Shown: one piece after another, positions 1-9,900 of the stretch
How positions within the stretch are numbered: position 1 is the stretch's first letter
Layout of the letters: every line of letters starts with the position of its first letter
NCBI RefSeq assembly: GCF_032191465.1
Contig: NZ_JAQOUE010000001.1
Span: 496,001 to 560,000, forward strand
Reading direction: 5' to 3'
Length of the DNA stretch: 64,000 nt
Source of the DNA: Candidatus Nitronereus thalassa
GTDB lineage: Bacteria; Nitrospirota; Nitrospiria; Nitrospirales; UBA8639
Notes under the pieces: model-generated
Told to the model about the DNA's origin: nothing
Seen by the model: only the letters and a program-made list of their open reading frames with translations
Databases searched by the model: none
Position numbers and translations under genes: made by a program

Positions 1-1068
1 AGAGGCCCCTGGGCCTGTTGGTGCAGTAACCAAACACGTCCGAGAACCTCCGGCATCCTCAAAAATTTCTCCCCTGATGTGCACTCCCCACTGATCCGTG
101 AATTCATGAAGGGCATAGGCTGCCACTCCATTCCATCGTGCAGTCCCTCCACCTGGACCTACCGCTTCCTGGTTGGCATAGTAACCTTCCAAAGCAAAAG
201 ACGTTTGATCAGTGGCCTGGAAGGTTGCTATTCCGCCTGCAAGAATTAAATCGCCTTTCGGCCCAACCGTCGCAGGGGCCACCCCTGGAAGTTCTGGTCC
301 CCAAAATAAGAAACCCGTCAAACCGACTTTGTCATTTGGATTTATAAAAAGGGCCGTCTCAACGGATTTTCCTCTATTGAAGTCCCCAGGACCCTGAGTA
401 AAAGAATCAATACCTCCAATCGCAAAGGCCACATATTCATTAAATGCATATGAAGCCCGAATTCCTGTCGTCGTGAAAGGCTCACCAAAACTAAACATGA
501 AAGAGCGAGAAAAATTAGGATTTAAAGGGCTTTCAATGACTTCATACCCGATCAGCGTATTTTGTCGGCCAAACTTTAAGTCCACCCCTTTTCCCAAAGG
601 CGCAATGTATTGGACATACACCTCCTGGAAATCAAACTCATCACCAAAATCATCCCCTCCTGTGAATTGGGAGTCTTCACCAAAATTTAACTTTACGTGA
701 AACCCTGCACGGTCAGTCATACTCCCATCGTGTTTTCCTTCTCGTTCCAACACTAATTGCGCAAGATTTACTCGAAAAGACTGAGCATCAGTATCAAACG
801 CGCGCAATTGATTGACCTGATTTCCAGGATTATTAAAATTATGCGTGTACGACACATCCACAAAACCATAAAAAGAAATATCCAATTTGTTAGCTAGAGA
901 ATGTTTTTCCACATCCTCGCGCTGAACTTTTTCCAATTGTTTCAAGACATCCGAAGGGTCACCCTGGGCTAAGACCTTGGAAATTCCTCCAGGTAAAAAC
1001 AGCGCACAACACAAAATAAGGTTAAGGGTCATTATCATCCGAGAACAAAAAACTTTTAAATTCTTCAT
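1..1068 (-). CDS. Outer-membrane beta-barrel porin, partial (C-terminus off the window)
   Basis: The open frame runs from an ATG at 1068 to the window edge with no stop, giving 356 codons. A ribosome site (AAAGGAG) lies just upstream. The N-terminus is a clear signal peptide ending near VLA-QG. A short helical stretch (VLKQLEKVQREDVEKH) is followed by alternating-residue barrel strands typical of putative OmpL-like porins (beta-barrel porin-2 type): ISFYGFVDVSYTHN, VNLAQLVLERE, VDLKFGRQNTLIGYEVI and similar. The family is expected to form diffusion channels in the outer membrane; the substrate cannot be told. A candidate small RNA or leader with its own terminator sits 216 bp upstream. Confidence 0.75.
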   Translation of the reverse strand, partial: MKNLKVFCSRMIMTLNLILCCALFLPGGISKVLAQGDPSDVLKQLEKVQREDVEKHSLANKLDISFYGFVDVSYTHNFNNPGNQVNQLRAFDTDAQSFRVNLAQLVLEREGKHDGSMTDRAGFHVKLNFGEDSQFTGGDDFGDEFDFQEVYVQYIAPLGKGVDLKFGRQNTLIGYEVIESPLNPNFSRSFMFSFGEPFTTTGIRASYAFNEYVAFAIGGIDSFTQGPGDFNRGKSVETALFINPNDKVGLTGFLFWGPELPGVAPATVGPKGDLILAGGIATFQATDQTSFALEGYYANQEAVGPGGGTARWNGVAAYALHEFTDQWGVHIRGEIFEDAGGSRTCLVTAPTGPGAS

Positions 1069-1283
1069 TTTTTCTCCTTTACTTTTTAAGCAGATGGAGC
1101 GAAAGCGGACGATTTCTCAGCATGCCGACATTGGCCAGGTATGTCATCGTGGGTTTATCCGTTAGGCGATACAAGAAATACATAATCGTGAATATTTGGG
1201 TTCGGGTTGAAAGCTAGCTATGAACAACAGACCATCCTTGATGATTTTTGTCACGCATTAAACCTAAATGGACCAATTCAAGC

Positions 1284-1321
1284 AAAAAAAAAGCCCCCAA
1301 CCTAGTTATGACAGGCTGAGG
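1284..1321 (-). terminator. Intrinsic terminator of the small RNA
   Basis: The stem is CCTCAGCC (1314-1321) pairing with GGTTGGGG (1295-1302), including two G-U pairs, with an 11-nt loop. Nine U follow at 1284-1292. It is on the minus strand. Confidence 0.6.
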
Positions 1322-1381
1322 ACTACATTGTCCTAGTATTATATTTTCCACCCCCACTGAAACCTCGCTGTCCCAATGGTG
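1284..1381 (-). ncRNA. Candidate small RNA or 5' leader with intrinsic terminator
   Basis: A roughly 98-nt transcript would start after the promoter at 1388-1417. It contains a 7-bp stem (1379-1385 with 1351-1357), a small AGGAC/GUCCU hairpin, and ends in an 8-bp terminator stem followed by nine U. It does not match a riboswitch consensus that I can recognise. It could be a free small RNA, or an attenuating leader of the porin gene that starts 216 bp further on. Confidence 0.45.
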
Positions 1382-1387
1382 GGAGTA

Positions 1388-1417
1388 TTTATAATCGGCA
1401 ACTAGGCAGAAAGTCAA
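1388..1417 (-). promoter_or_regulatory. Sigma-70-like promoter of the small RNA
   Basis: On the minus strand TTGACT (1412-1417) and TATAAA (1388-1393) are separated by 18 bp, close to the consensus for a housekeeping promoter. Transcription would start near 1381 and enter the structured region described next. Confidence 0.55.
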
Positions 1418-1645
1418 GAAAAATTTTTATTTTTTGAAAAGCACGACAAAATAAAACTTAACATTAATACTTTCCACATTTGAATGGGGCCACACCTCGC
1501 CCTATTTACAGGCTCTTCAATATGGTACAAATACCTTTCCCTAGATCTTTCGAATGCCAATCTTAGTTATAAGATTACTTGATGAAGTATCGCTCATCAC
1601 CTTGCAACCTAGTTTTCTTTTCTAGTTGAAAATCATGCTAAAACT

Positions 1646-2482
1646 ATGAGTTCCATTCCCCCGTCAAATCCTGATGAAATAGATCCTTCCGCAAGTGTTT
1701 CGGAAATTCCCAAAAATCCATTGGGTGGGCAAACACTTATTGTGGATCAATCGGATTCGAACTCGTATCCTCGCCCAAGTGCGGCCATCAAAGATGCTGG
1801 ACCACAAGACCTCATTTATATTCGTGCGGGCCAATATGAAGATCGTCTATTCATTGCTGAAAAGCCTATTCATATCGTTGGTGCAGGGCGCGACCAGGTA
1901 GAAATTTTTAGCCGGCGAAGTGGACCGCTCTATCTCCAAAAAGTTCCCAGCGGTCATATATCCGGGATCACATTTCGATATGTGGGCAGTGATCAGCATT
2001 CTGCCATCAATATTCTTGATTCCACTTGCACAATTTCTCAATGTCGCGCCATGGAAGGAATTTTGTCCGGCATTGTCATTTATGGACCAGAGTGCCGGCC
2101 GACTCTCAGTGACAATGAGGTGTGCAGCAATCGGGAATCAGGCATTTTCACCTTTGCGGGAGCTCGCCCCTACCTTACGATGAATGACTGTTTTCATAAC
2201 CATCACTTTGGCCTTGCAGTTCGAGATGATGGAAGCAGTCCTGATCTGACCAAAAATCTCTGTCATCACAATATGCTGAGCGGTATCTTATTATTTCACG
2301 GAGCCAAAGCCTTGGTATTGGAAAATACCTGTGAGCACAATTTTCATTGGGGAGTGGTGATGACCCCGGATAGCCACACCTCTCCGGAGCAGGAACAACT
2401 CCTTCAGGCGAACACCCTCACCAATAACCCACGGGGTGCTCTTATTATTACGCATGAGCCCCTCAGTGAAATTGGCAGGTAA
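1646..2482 (+). CDS. Right-handed parallel beta-helix repeat protein
   Basis: The 278-residue protein opens with a segment that can start a beta-helix (TLIVDQ, then AAIKDAGPQDLIYIRAGQYEDRLFI) and continues with short turns containing C/S/N-rich steps such as CTISQCRAMEGI, CRPTLSDNEVCSN and ARPYLTMNDCFHN. This is the pattern of the pectate-lyase-like NosD/F-box-type beta-helix family. No signal peptide is visible, so it is probably cytoplasmic. The family's usual role is binding carbohydrate or protein partners; the ligand here is unknown. It is convergent with the DUF423 gene. The start codon has only a weak ribosome site. Confidence 0.7.
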   Translation: MSSIPPSNPDEIDPSASVSEIPKNPLGGQTLIVDQSDSNSYPRPSAAIKDAGPQDLIYIRAGQYEDRLFIAEKPIHIVGAGRDQVEIFSRRSGPLYLQKVPSGHISGITFRYVGSDQHSAINILDSTCTISQCRAMEGILSGIVIYGPECRPTLSDNEVCSNRESGIFTFAGARPYLTMNDCFHNHHFGLAVRDDGSSPDLTKNLCHHNMLSGILLFHGAKALVLENTCEHNFHWGVVMTPDSHTSPEQEQLLQANTLTNNPRGALIITHEPLSEIGR

Positions 2483-2525
2483 ATGGATGAAGAAAAAAGA
2501 AGAAAGAGAATGTGGAATCCGAATG

Positions 2526-2903
2526 TTAAGTTCGACGAAAAAACCCAAAAGCTAAACACCCCCAGCCTATAAGAAAACACAGGCCACCGAGGGGTGTCAG
2601 TGCGCCAAGCCATCGCATATCAGCAATGGCCAAACAATATAGGCTTCCCGAAAAAATGAGAATGCCAACAAAAAAAGCCCAAGCAGCTTTTTGAAATACT
2701 TTGGATTCAAATTGCGTCAAGGCCCATCCAGAAAATAACAGGGCCAGCGCATGAAACATGTGATACCGAACCCCTGTTTCAAAGACCTCCATCATTCGTT
2801 CCGAGAGGCGTGGCTTAAGCATATGTGCACCGAAAGCACCGATGGCCACGGCAATTCCCGCCAATACTGCTCCCAACCCTAAAATCTGTCGTCCATTCAT
2901 CAT
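2526..2903 (-). CDS. DUF423 (YgdD-type) inner-membrane protein
   Basis: The 125-residue protein has four hydrophobic helices and the characteristic DUF423 opening LGAVLAGIAVAIGAFGAHML, then the VRYHMFHALALLF segment. The length matches the family. Its function is not known; family members are small integral membrane proteins. It lies last in a probable three-gene unit with the DUF2061 gene (18 bp upstream) and the Rrf2 regulator. Confidence 0.85.
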   Translation of the reverse strand: MMNGRQILGLGAVLAGIAVAIGAFGAHMLKPRLSERMMEVFETGVRYHMFHALALLFSGWALTQFESKVFQKAAWAFFVGILIFSGSLYCLAIADMRWLGALTPLGGLCFLIGWGCLAFGFFRRT

Positions 2904-2921
2904 GAAGTCCCTTGATTTTGA

Positions 2922-3143
2922 CTAAGGAGAACTGACGGTAGGAATAATTCTGCCCCATTGAATATGTTGCCAGATTCGCTCATGGCCCCAATACAAACCA
3001 ATTTTGGCCAACGCATCAACGGACCCCACAATAGCCGCGGCCGCTAATTCTCCCGAATAGATAAATACGACGATGGTGGTCACTAGGGTAGCAATAACTC
3101 TCCAACTGATGCCCTTTACTACACTCCGAAGATGCGTTTCCAT
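2922..3143 (-). CDS. DUF2061 membrane protein
   Basis: This 73-residue protein matches the DUF2061 pattern: R-S-V-V-K-G-I-S-W-R near the start, a TLVTTIVVFIYSG helix, a second helix, and the YWGHERIWQHI tail. Members are small inner-membrane proteins of unknown function, often found near sulfur or cysteine metabolism. It sits between the Rrf2 regulator (35 bp upstream) and the DUF423 gene. Confidence 0.8.
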   Translation of the reverse strand: METHLRSVVKGISWRVIATLVTTIVVFIYSGELAAAAIVGSVDALAKIGLYWGHERIWQHIQWGRIIPTVSSP

Positions 3144-3178
3144 GACAAGCTCCTAATTTTCAAATAAACCAAAGCCAT

Positions 3179-3658
3179 TTAGGCACTGACCGGCAATGGT
3201 CTCTTTGGCTTCTTAGATCGTGTCGTCTTAGCTGTAAGTTGCTGAGCGAAATCCTTCAACGTGTAATGATCAAGCACACCAGCAATGGCATTTCGTACCT
3301 CTTGCATGGGGGTTTTTATCGGACATTGCAGAGCATCTGCATACGGACAATCCTCACATGTTTGATACGCCGTCTGGCTCACACACGGAATGGGTGCCAG
3401 CGGTCCATCTAAAGCACGAATGATTGTGCCAAGGGAAATTTGTTCAGGTTTTTTAATGAGCCTGAACCCGCCATCCACTCCTGGGCGGCTTCCCAAAATC
3501 CCGGCATGTTTCAACTGAAGCAGAATCGCCTCTAGGAATCCCAAGGGGATATTTTGTCGCTCCGCGATATCTGAACGACGCACCGGCCGTTGGCCATAGG
3601 CTTCCGTCAATTCCAACAATGCCCGCAAGGCATATTCGCTTTTTTTAGATAAACGCAT
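3179..3658 (-). CDS. Rrf2-family transcriptional regulator
   Basis: The 159-residue protein has the N-terminal winged helix of Rrf2 proteins (MRLSKKSEYALRALLELTEAYG, then IPLGFLEAILLQLKHAGILGSRPGVDGGF). It also has a cysteine cluster at about residues 90-115 (P-C, then C-x-x-C-P, then C-P-I). That spacing resembles members that bind an iron-sulfur cluster or sense cysteine supply. I infer DNA binding with redox or sulfur sensing. It heads a unit with two small membrane proteins. Its mRNA may be leaderless (see promoter). Confidence 0.85.
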   Translation of the reverse strand: MRLSKKSEYALRALLELTEAYGQRPVRRSDIAERQNIPLGFLEAILLQLKHAGILGSRPGVDGGFRLIKKPEQISLGTIIRALDGPLAPIPCVSQTAYQTCEDCPYADALQCPIKTPMQEVRNAIAGVLDHYTLKDFAQQLTAKTTRSKKPKRPLPVSA

Positions 3659-3663
3659 GATTC

Positions 3664-3692
3664 ATTATAAAGTTAACTAAATTGATAAACAA
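3664..3692 (-). promoter_or_regulatory. Promoter of the Rrf2 unit, possibly leaderless and autoregulated
   Basis: TTGTTT (3687-3692) and a perfect TATAAT (3664-3669) are 17 bp apart on the minus strand. Only five bases separate the -10 from the ATG at 3658, so transcription would begin at or next to the start codon. No ribosome site is visible. A palindrome AGTTAACT (3671-3678) fills the spacer and could be an operator. Confidence 0.5.
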
Positions 3693-4216
3693 TTAGAAAT
3701 TAATTTTGCAACTATTGAGGTACGATATCCAAACATTCATTGAAATTAAGGAAAAAGCTGGGGATGAATTAAGATATTTTTCAGGTCAGTCTGTTTTTAC
3801 CAAATCTATGACTGTGGGCCTTCAACCATTTTAGGGTTCCCAGTCCAAGTTGTAGGAAGATTGGTGGACGCCGATGGAGAAACTTCGAACTAGTTGTTTC
3901 AAATATTGGAGGAGTGGAACCTGACCCTACAAGACGTTTCGATCAACTTGCCCTCCGCTTTTTAACTCTTACGCCTTACGAATTGGGAATCAGACAACAC
4001 GTAAAGTCGCGATTATAACAGAATGGGTATTCAGTAATATTTTTCCTTCACTCTTGTTTCGCTTATTCTATTTTTGCTTTGGCAAATATCAAAAAATTAA
4101 AGTTTTTTGCCCTCCCTTTGCCTTAGAGGTATACCTTAAAGAAGTATATCGCTCTCCGTTTTGATCTAAGGATCTGGTACTGAGTATTCTGTGGCTGCAG
4201 CAATCAGGAGGTAGCC
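3693..4216. other. Intergenic region without recognisable genes
   Basis: No credible open frame is visible on either strand. The right part (from about 4140) is probably the left flank of the decayed insertion sequence, ending in a good ribosome site (AGGAGG) before 4217. Confidence 0.4.
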
Positions 4217-5219
4217 ATGAAACAACAGCAGTGGAATTCCGAAACCAAGCCGATGATGGTCCTAGAAGGGCTGAAAGGGCGACCGGTCGCTGAATTGGGC
4301 AATGCCCATCAGATTAGTCAGGCCCAGTATTATCAAGGGTGCGACCAATTTCTAGCGAATGCCGATCGTGCCTTTGAGAGACTCAGCCCGTGATTAGCGG
4401 ACGAACCACTTGCAGCGGGAAAATACCCATCTGAAAGGCGTAATTGGGGATTTGGCAGTGGAATTAAAAAAACGACGAGGGCTGAGGATGAGGCGGGAAC
4501 CGTACGCCAAAGTGGGTGAACGAAACCACAAGCTTGTGGCACACATCCGTTACATCAAAGCGGACCATCCCTTTTGATGCTATCGTCGCGTCTGGGCCTA
4601 TCTGCGGTATGTGGAGCAACAGCCGATCACAGCGAAACGCGTCTATCGGCTGCTGAAATTGCATGCCCTCCTGGTGCCCCGTCTAACCTACGGCTCAAAG
4701 CCAGCTGGGTAGCGCATCGCCGGAAACCGAAGCCCACGGCGCCCAATCAGTGGTGGGGCGTCGATATGACCAAAGTGTTAATCGATGGCTTTGGATGGGT
4801 CTATGTGGTCCTCGTCTTAGATTGGTACACTAAGAAGGTCGTGGGCGACTATACCGGGCTTCAAGCCAAGACCTGGCATTGGTTGGTAGCGTTAAACACG
4901 GCCGTCCATCAGCAATTTCCAGACGGGGCGAAGAACCACGCATTATCCTTAGATAGCGGATAATGGGTGTCAGCCCACGGCTGTGGCCTTGATGCAGGCC
5001 TGCAGGGCCTGCAGGTATCATGCAAGCGTTCACCAGCTACAACAATTCGAAAGGCAATGCGGACCCTGAAGAACTGGTCTGGATTTGGGAGTGGAAGGGG
5101 CCGGTGGGATTCATCGAAACCCTGGAAAAGTTGATCAAGAAGTACAACAGGTAATATTTCCATTCGGTGTTGCGCTACCAAACGCCGATGGCATTTGAAT
5201 AACAACACGAGGCACGCCA
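4217..5219 (+). pseudogene. Decayed IS3-family insertion sequence (OrfA/OrfB remnants)
   Basis: The first part (4217-4393) encodes an OrfA-like helix-turn-helix beginning MKQQQWNSETKPMMVLEGLKG and stops early at TGA. A second frame continues with the OrfA/OrfB junction (THLKGVIGDLAVELKKRR). A third (4574-4963) holds the rve integrase core, including WWGVDMTKV with the first catalytic Asp and LVLDWYTKKVVG, before a stop at 4961. Further C-terminal pieces (GPVGFIETLEKLIKKYN and YHSVLRYQTPMAF-like) follow to about 5200. Several stops and frame changes show it is inactive. No certain terminal inverted repeats were found. Confidence 0.75.
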
Positions 5220-5415
5220 CATAACTCTGTTACAAACCGCTTTATAAATGAGGGGCATTACAGGAGAGAGATGAAAATCGGCAAGAAAAATCAAAAAACA
5301 CTTATGAATATTGGAGATTTTTTTAAAGGGCCCCATCTAAGGAAGTTTTTTAGGTCAAAACCAGCTATAATACAGGATTGTTATGAAATAAATTTCTGCT
5401 CAAAGGAGGAAAACT

Positions 5416-5805
5416 ATGTATTGGATTAAGGTTCTTGTGACAAGTGTTGTTCTAATAAGTCTCGTAGGGTTGGGGCAAGCAAAGATATTTCCCACAGACC
5501 ATCCCCCTCACATCTCCAATGAATTGGCTGCAGAGGAGCATTGGGAAACTTCTGAACTTTATGAAGAGGAGCTCGTACGATTGGAAGTAAAGGTGGGTCA
5601 TCTGGAAAAACGGATTGAGCGGTTCACTAAGAAACCGTATCTCGATATCAAAGGATTCAAGAGAGAAAGCGCGAAATTATTAATTGAAGCATACAATTCG
5701 GAAATTGCTGACCTCCGTATGCATATTACTTGGCATAATACTCAGGCTAAACGGCTTAGCGAAATGTCCTCATCTGATGAAAAGAAAGCATTAAGAGATA
5801 GCTAA
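5416..5805 (+). CDS. Small secreted coiled-coil protein, unknown function
   Basis: The 129-residue protein starts with a signal peptide (MYWIKVLVTSVVLISLVGLGQA) after a strong ribosome site (AAAGGAGG). The mature part is charged and mostly helical, with coiled-coil potential at about residues 45-75 (EEELVRLEVKVGHLEKRIERF) and 85-115. A TATAAT-like box lies about 50 bp upstream. I do not recognise a family. It is predicted to be periplasmic. Confidence 0.6.
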   Translation: MYWIKVLVTSVVLISLVGLGQAKIFPTDHPPHISNELAAEEHWETSELYEEELVRLEVKVGHLEKRIERFTKKPYLDIKGFKRESAKLLIEAYNSEIADLRMHITWHNTQAKRLSEMSSSDEKKALRDS

Positions 5806-6543
5806 TATCATCAAGAAAATCCTTTGCCTGTAAGAAATGATGTTCCTCGGGCAAGGTGGTAGCATTTTGTAAGAGGCGCAGGCACATTTCTCCAAGCGAT
5901 CCAAGCTATGCCAGTATAATGATGCCGCGATCGGACGTGTATTATCCTGTGAGGAAACTATTTTGACATGAGAGGTCGCTCGTTGTTTCATCATAAATGG
6001 GAATTTTCAAATTTTTGTTTTTAAGAAAACAAAAAAATAAAAACCACACTATTTCAACGTTTTACAGAAGGCATTTCTCACCCTATTTGTGCTTTTATGA
6101 ACAAGGTAAAAAAGTACAAATTGAAAAAAGGCTCGGGAAAGGTAAAACAGTCGGACATTTAATGTCCAAAAACAGAATAGGGTGTTCAGTCACATTGAAA
6201 CGGCATCTTAGCAGTGTAGATAAGATGCTTCCCCCAATTCCAGCAATTCGATGTGGCAACCCCAGATTTTCTTGGCATGACCGGCACATAGCTCATGGGA
6301 ACGAATTCCAGCCAAGCATTTTTCACCCGTATTAATGAGGAAACTCCACGCTACTCAAGAAAGAAGACGCTCCAAGAGTTCGCGAAATTTGGGCATGATA
6401 CCCTATTACGGAACCTGCAGGATTCGAACCGCCACAGCTTCGTTCCCTATCATGCCTTGAAGCAATTTTCATGGTTTAGAGTCTAATTAGGCTAACCTAG
6501 GAAAAAACAGATTTTCGCTTGAAATATCAATGGCTTACAGGTG
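5806..6543. other. Intergenic region left of the putative island end
   Basis: Short open frames here (for example 5997-6335) lack ribosome sites and coding character. A stretch at about 6412-6440 resembles a tRNA T-arm on the minus strand but does not fold into a full tRNA. I see no gene. Confidence 0.4.
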
Positions 6544-6556
6544 GTGGTGGAGGGCA
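6544..6556 (+). repeat. Putative left attachment site (13-bp copy of the tRNA-Ala 3' end)
   Basis: The sequence GTGGTGGAGGGCA is identical and in the same orientation as 54893-54905. It lies in a gene-free region at the edge of the accessory block. Confidence 0.5.
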
Positions 6557-6918
6557 AGCATTCCACCCGTCGTTGACACTCCTCCACATTGAAATTCAAG
6601 GAGTTGCACTAGCACCTAGAAATACCATTGGATCAAATTTAACTCTTTATTGACATACATTGAACATAAAAATTCTGCGTTTTTGTAGGGATATCCTGTG
6701 CGCTGGGTTGAGCGCCATTTGTACATCTTAAGATAGTCCTGGCGCCACATTAGAAGACACCGGTTTTCTAAACCGACACTTTAAGAAAATAAAGTACATT
6801 CTTGAACAGCATGTCAACCCATAGTTCTTATGGCATACAAAACAACCGGGTCCTCACATTGTTCGCAAAGACCCGGCTGATCTAAATTGTAATTGATCAA
6901 AAACCTAATGGGCTACAA
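6557..6918. other. Intergenic region at the left island end
   Basis: No gene is visible. The region contains the terminator of the giant gene at 6846-6876. Confidence 0.4.
6846..6876 (-). terminator. Terminator after the giant secreted-protein gene
   Basis: A 7-bp perfect stem CCGGGTC/GACCCGG encloses a 17-nt loop. On the minus strand it is followed by the U-rich UUGUUUUG. It lies about 40 bp past the stop codon. Confidence 0.65.
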
Positions 6919-9900
6919 TCAGGGTACTACCGTTACGACATCCGTGCCTTTGATGCGTTGCCCTGTGGTGGTTTGCCCTTCAAGCGTGGCACTCGTCGCC
7001 TCACCTGTGAGCTGCAACCCTTCGGTTTCTATATGTACCACCAAGTCCGTGCGTCCATCCCCATTGACATCTTCCTCCGACGCTTGGGCCGTGCCATTGC
7101 CTTTTACTCGCACTTGAGCATCTGCCAAGGTGACGGTCAACGAATCGACTGTAGTTGCATCAAACGTTGCACTACTCAAGATGGCAACGGGAATCTTGCC
7201 ATTGGAGCCGAGGTTAATTGGGTTGTCCTCACTCCCGGGTTTAATATCAATCTCAACGAATTTGGCATTCTCTCCCGCTACCACCGTCACGGGCTTCCCG
7301 CCAACAACAACGACCACCGGGGACGGATTTGTGGAAGGTGTTGTGAAAGTGCCTTCACTGGGATCCGCGGTCAGTTCATTCCCCGCCCCCAATTCCACGG
7401 TCGCAGGTTCGCCATTAACCTCAAAGGCCACCATGACAGGTGCAATGTTCGTCGACGGGGCGGTAATCGTGCCCGTCTCTGGATCCACCACTGCTCGGCT
7501 GCCTTGCGTCACAGTCAGCGTGGCAGAATCCCCGGTAAGCTGAATATCGGCAGTCACATTACCGGTAAACACTTCGAGATCCACACTGCCACAGCGCACC
7601 GTCACTTCGGTATCGCGCTCCAGACGCAAAACCGATTCATCAAGATTGTTGGGCATGCACACGGAAACCCTGGCTTCCTGCCCACCCCCCGACGGATCGG
7701 TAAATAACCGAATACCTGTGGGGCCAGGATCGGCACTGATCATCAACTGTTGATTGCCCTCGGTGAGTACTTCACCAAATGTGCTACCGCCAAGGACTGG
7801 GCCATCGCTAAACGTTTTAGATTTGTCGTTTGGTTCCAAATCGACTCCATCGGCAAGGCCATCGTTATCACTATCTTGTAGGCACGCTGAAAACTCCGAG
7901 GTACTGCCATCCGGGGCCGTGGCTGTGGCAGTCATGGCGATCCCCGACGGATCAGCCCCACTCACCTGGGCAACAAACTTTGCTTCCCCCTGTCCGTTCG
8001 TTTCGATGACTTGGGAGCCGAGGAAAATTCCTCCTTCGCCCAAACCAGCCGGATCACATGATTCGGTCCCAAAAAACTCGATCGTATACGTGGTTAAGGG
8101 GAAACTTGATAGGGTGCCACGGACAGTGGCTTGACCTTGGCCCCCAGAGGAGAAACTGAGCACAGGGAAATTTTGCCGTTGATTGGGTCCGACATCAACA
8201 TCATCGTCGTCATTCAGCGTGACCCCATCAAAGCCCACATCAATCCCGAGATCACCATTGCTATGCATCCGATTCTGGGTGATAGTATTGCCTACACCCG
8301 CATTGGCTGTCAGCGCCACGCCGTCCGTGCCATTAAACGCAATCAGGTTATCGGGCCCGATCATGTTTTCACTTGCCCCATCCAGAAGGATCACGCCTCC
8401 CGCGGCATTGGGGACGGCACTATTGCCACTGATAGTCGTGCCAATATAATTCCCCATCACCAGATTCATGGAGGCTCCTTTGGTAATGGTGATTCCTGAT
8501 GCATTCCCGGATATGACATTCCCTGCCCCCTCGGTAGTCCCTCCAATGATCATGCCGTTGGCTTGGACCAGGATGCCGTTGGAGGTATTGCCAATGGCTG
8601 AGGTTCCGGTGAAATCGGTCCCAATTAAGTTACCTTCCACGCGGTTGTTGGGCCCAGCCGATGCCTGGAACTCGATCCCCCTATCCCCATTGCCGGAGAT
8701 CACGTTGCCGGCACCAGGAATGGTGCCACCGATAAGATTGCCGTTGGCACTCCCGACGAAGACAATGCCGTCACCCGTATTCCCGAGTGCGCCGGTGCCA
8801 TCTTTATCGGTGCCAATGAAATTGCCCTGCACCACATTGCCGGTATTGACCGCGCCGCTAAACCGAATGCCCGTAGAATTTCCAGAGATCACGTTGCGGG
8901 CTGCAGGCGTATTTCCACCAATGATGTTATTCGAGGCGAGGGCAAGATTCATTCCGAATACCGTATTCCCTAACGCCACCGTGCCCGTAACATCAGTACC
9001 AATATAATTGCCCTGAATAATATTGCCTGTCGCTTCCACTTGAGAAATTTCAATGCCGCTGGCTCCGTTCCCTGAAATGAGGTTGCCGTCATTGGGTCCA
9101 GTCCCACCAATAACGTTCTGCTGCGCCTTAAAAATGCGAACCCCATTTTGACCGTTGGGCACGGCACTTGTGCCTGTGGCATTTGTGCCAATCAAATTAC
9201 CCAACAGCGCATTGACGGAGGCAACCCCATTCAGTTCTACTCCATGCTGGATATTGCCGGAAATGACGTTGCCCCCGTTTCGAACGAAACTCCCAATCGT
9301 ATTACCACTACCGTTGTTCACGCGAATCCCACTTCCCGTATTACCTAAGGACCTATTTCCTGTCACATCGGTCCCAATGAAATTTCCGAGCACAGTATTA
9401 TTGGTGGCGACTGTCCCTTCAATCCGAATCCCGTCCTGTCCATTACCGGAAATGAGATTACGCTCATTCGCTGAAGGCCCGCCGACAATAGTTTCAGCCA
9501 CGTTACGTAGCTCAATGCCATCATTCCCATTCGCAACAGCAGTTAATCCATCAATGTCAGTCCCGATGAAATTTCCAACAATTTGAGTCCCCTTGTTTTC
9601 TGATCCAGTAAGTAAAATTCCATCGAGCGTATTCCCTGATATGACGTTCCTCTCGCCGTTCAAAACTCCGCCCACCACATTGTTTGCAGCATTACTGATA
9701 AATAGACCATAAGTGCCATTGGATAGCGCGACCTTTCCTTGAGCGGCGGTCCCAATGTAATTGCCTACAATGCGATTGGCGTCGCTCCCTGCCAACGTAA
9801 TAAGAACACCTTCTGCCGTATTCCCAGAAATGACATTCTGCTCTCCAGTGGCAGTACCACCTATTAGGTTTTGGTTTGCCCCTAATGTCAGGACTACACC

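Noticed and set aside
5997-6335. 112-residue open frame left of the island
   Set aside because: There is no ribosome site, amino-acid composition is odd, and no similarity is recognised; it is probably chance.
6405-6490. T-arm-like sequence (GGTTCGAATCC type) on the minus strand, possible tRNA or tmRNA remnant
   Set aside because: The T-stem has two mismatches, and no acceptor, anticodon or D-arm could be folded at the right distances.
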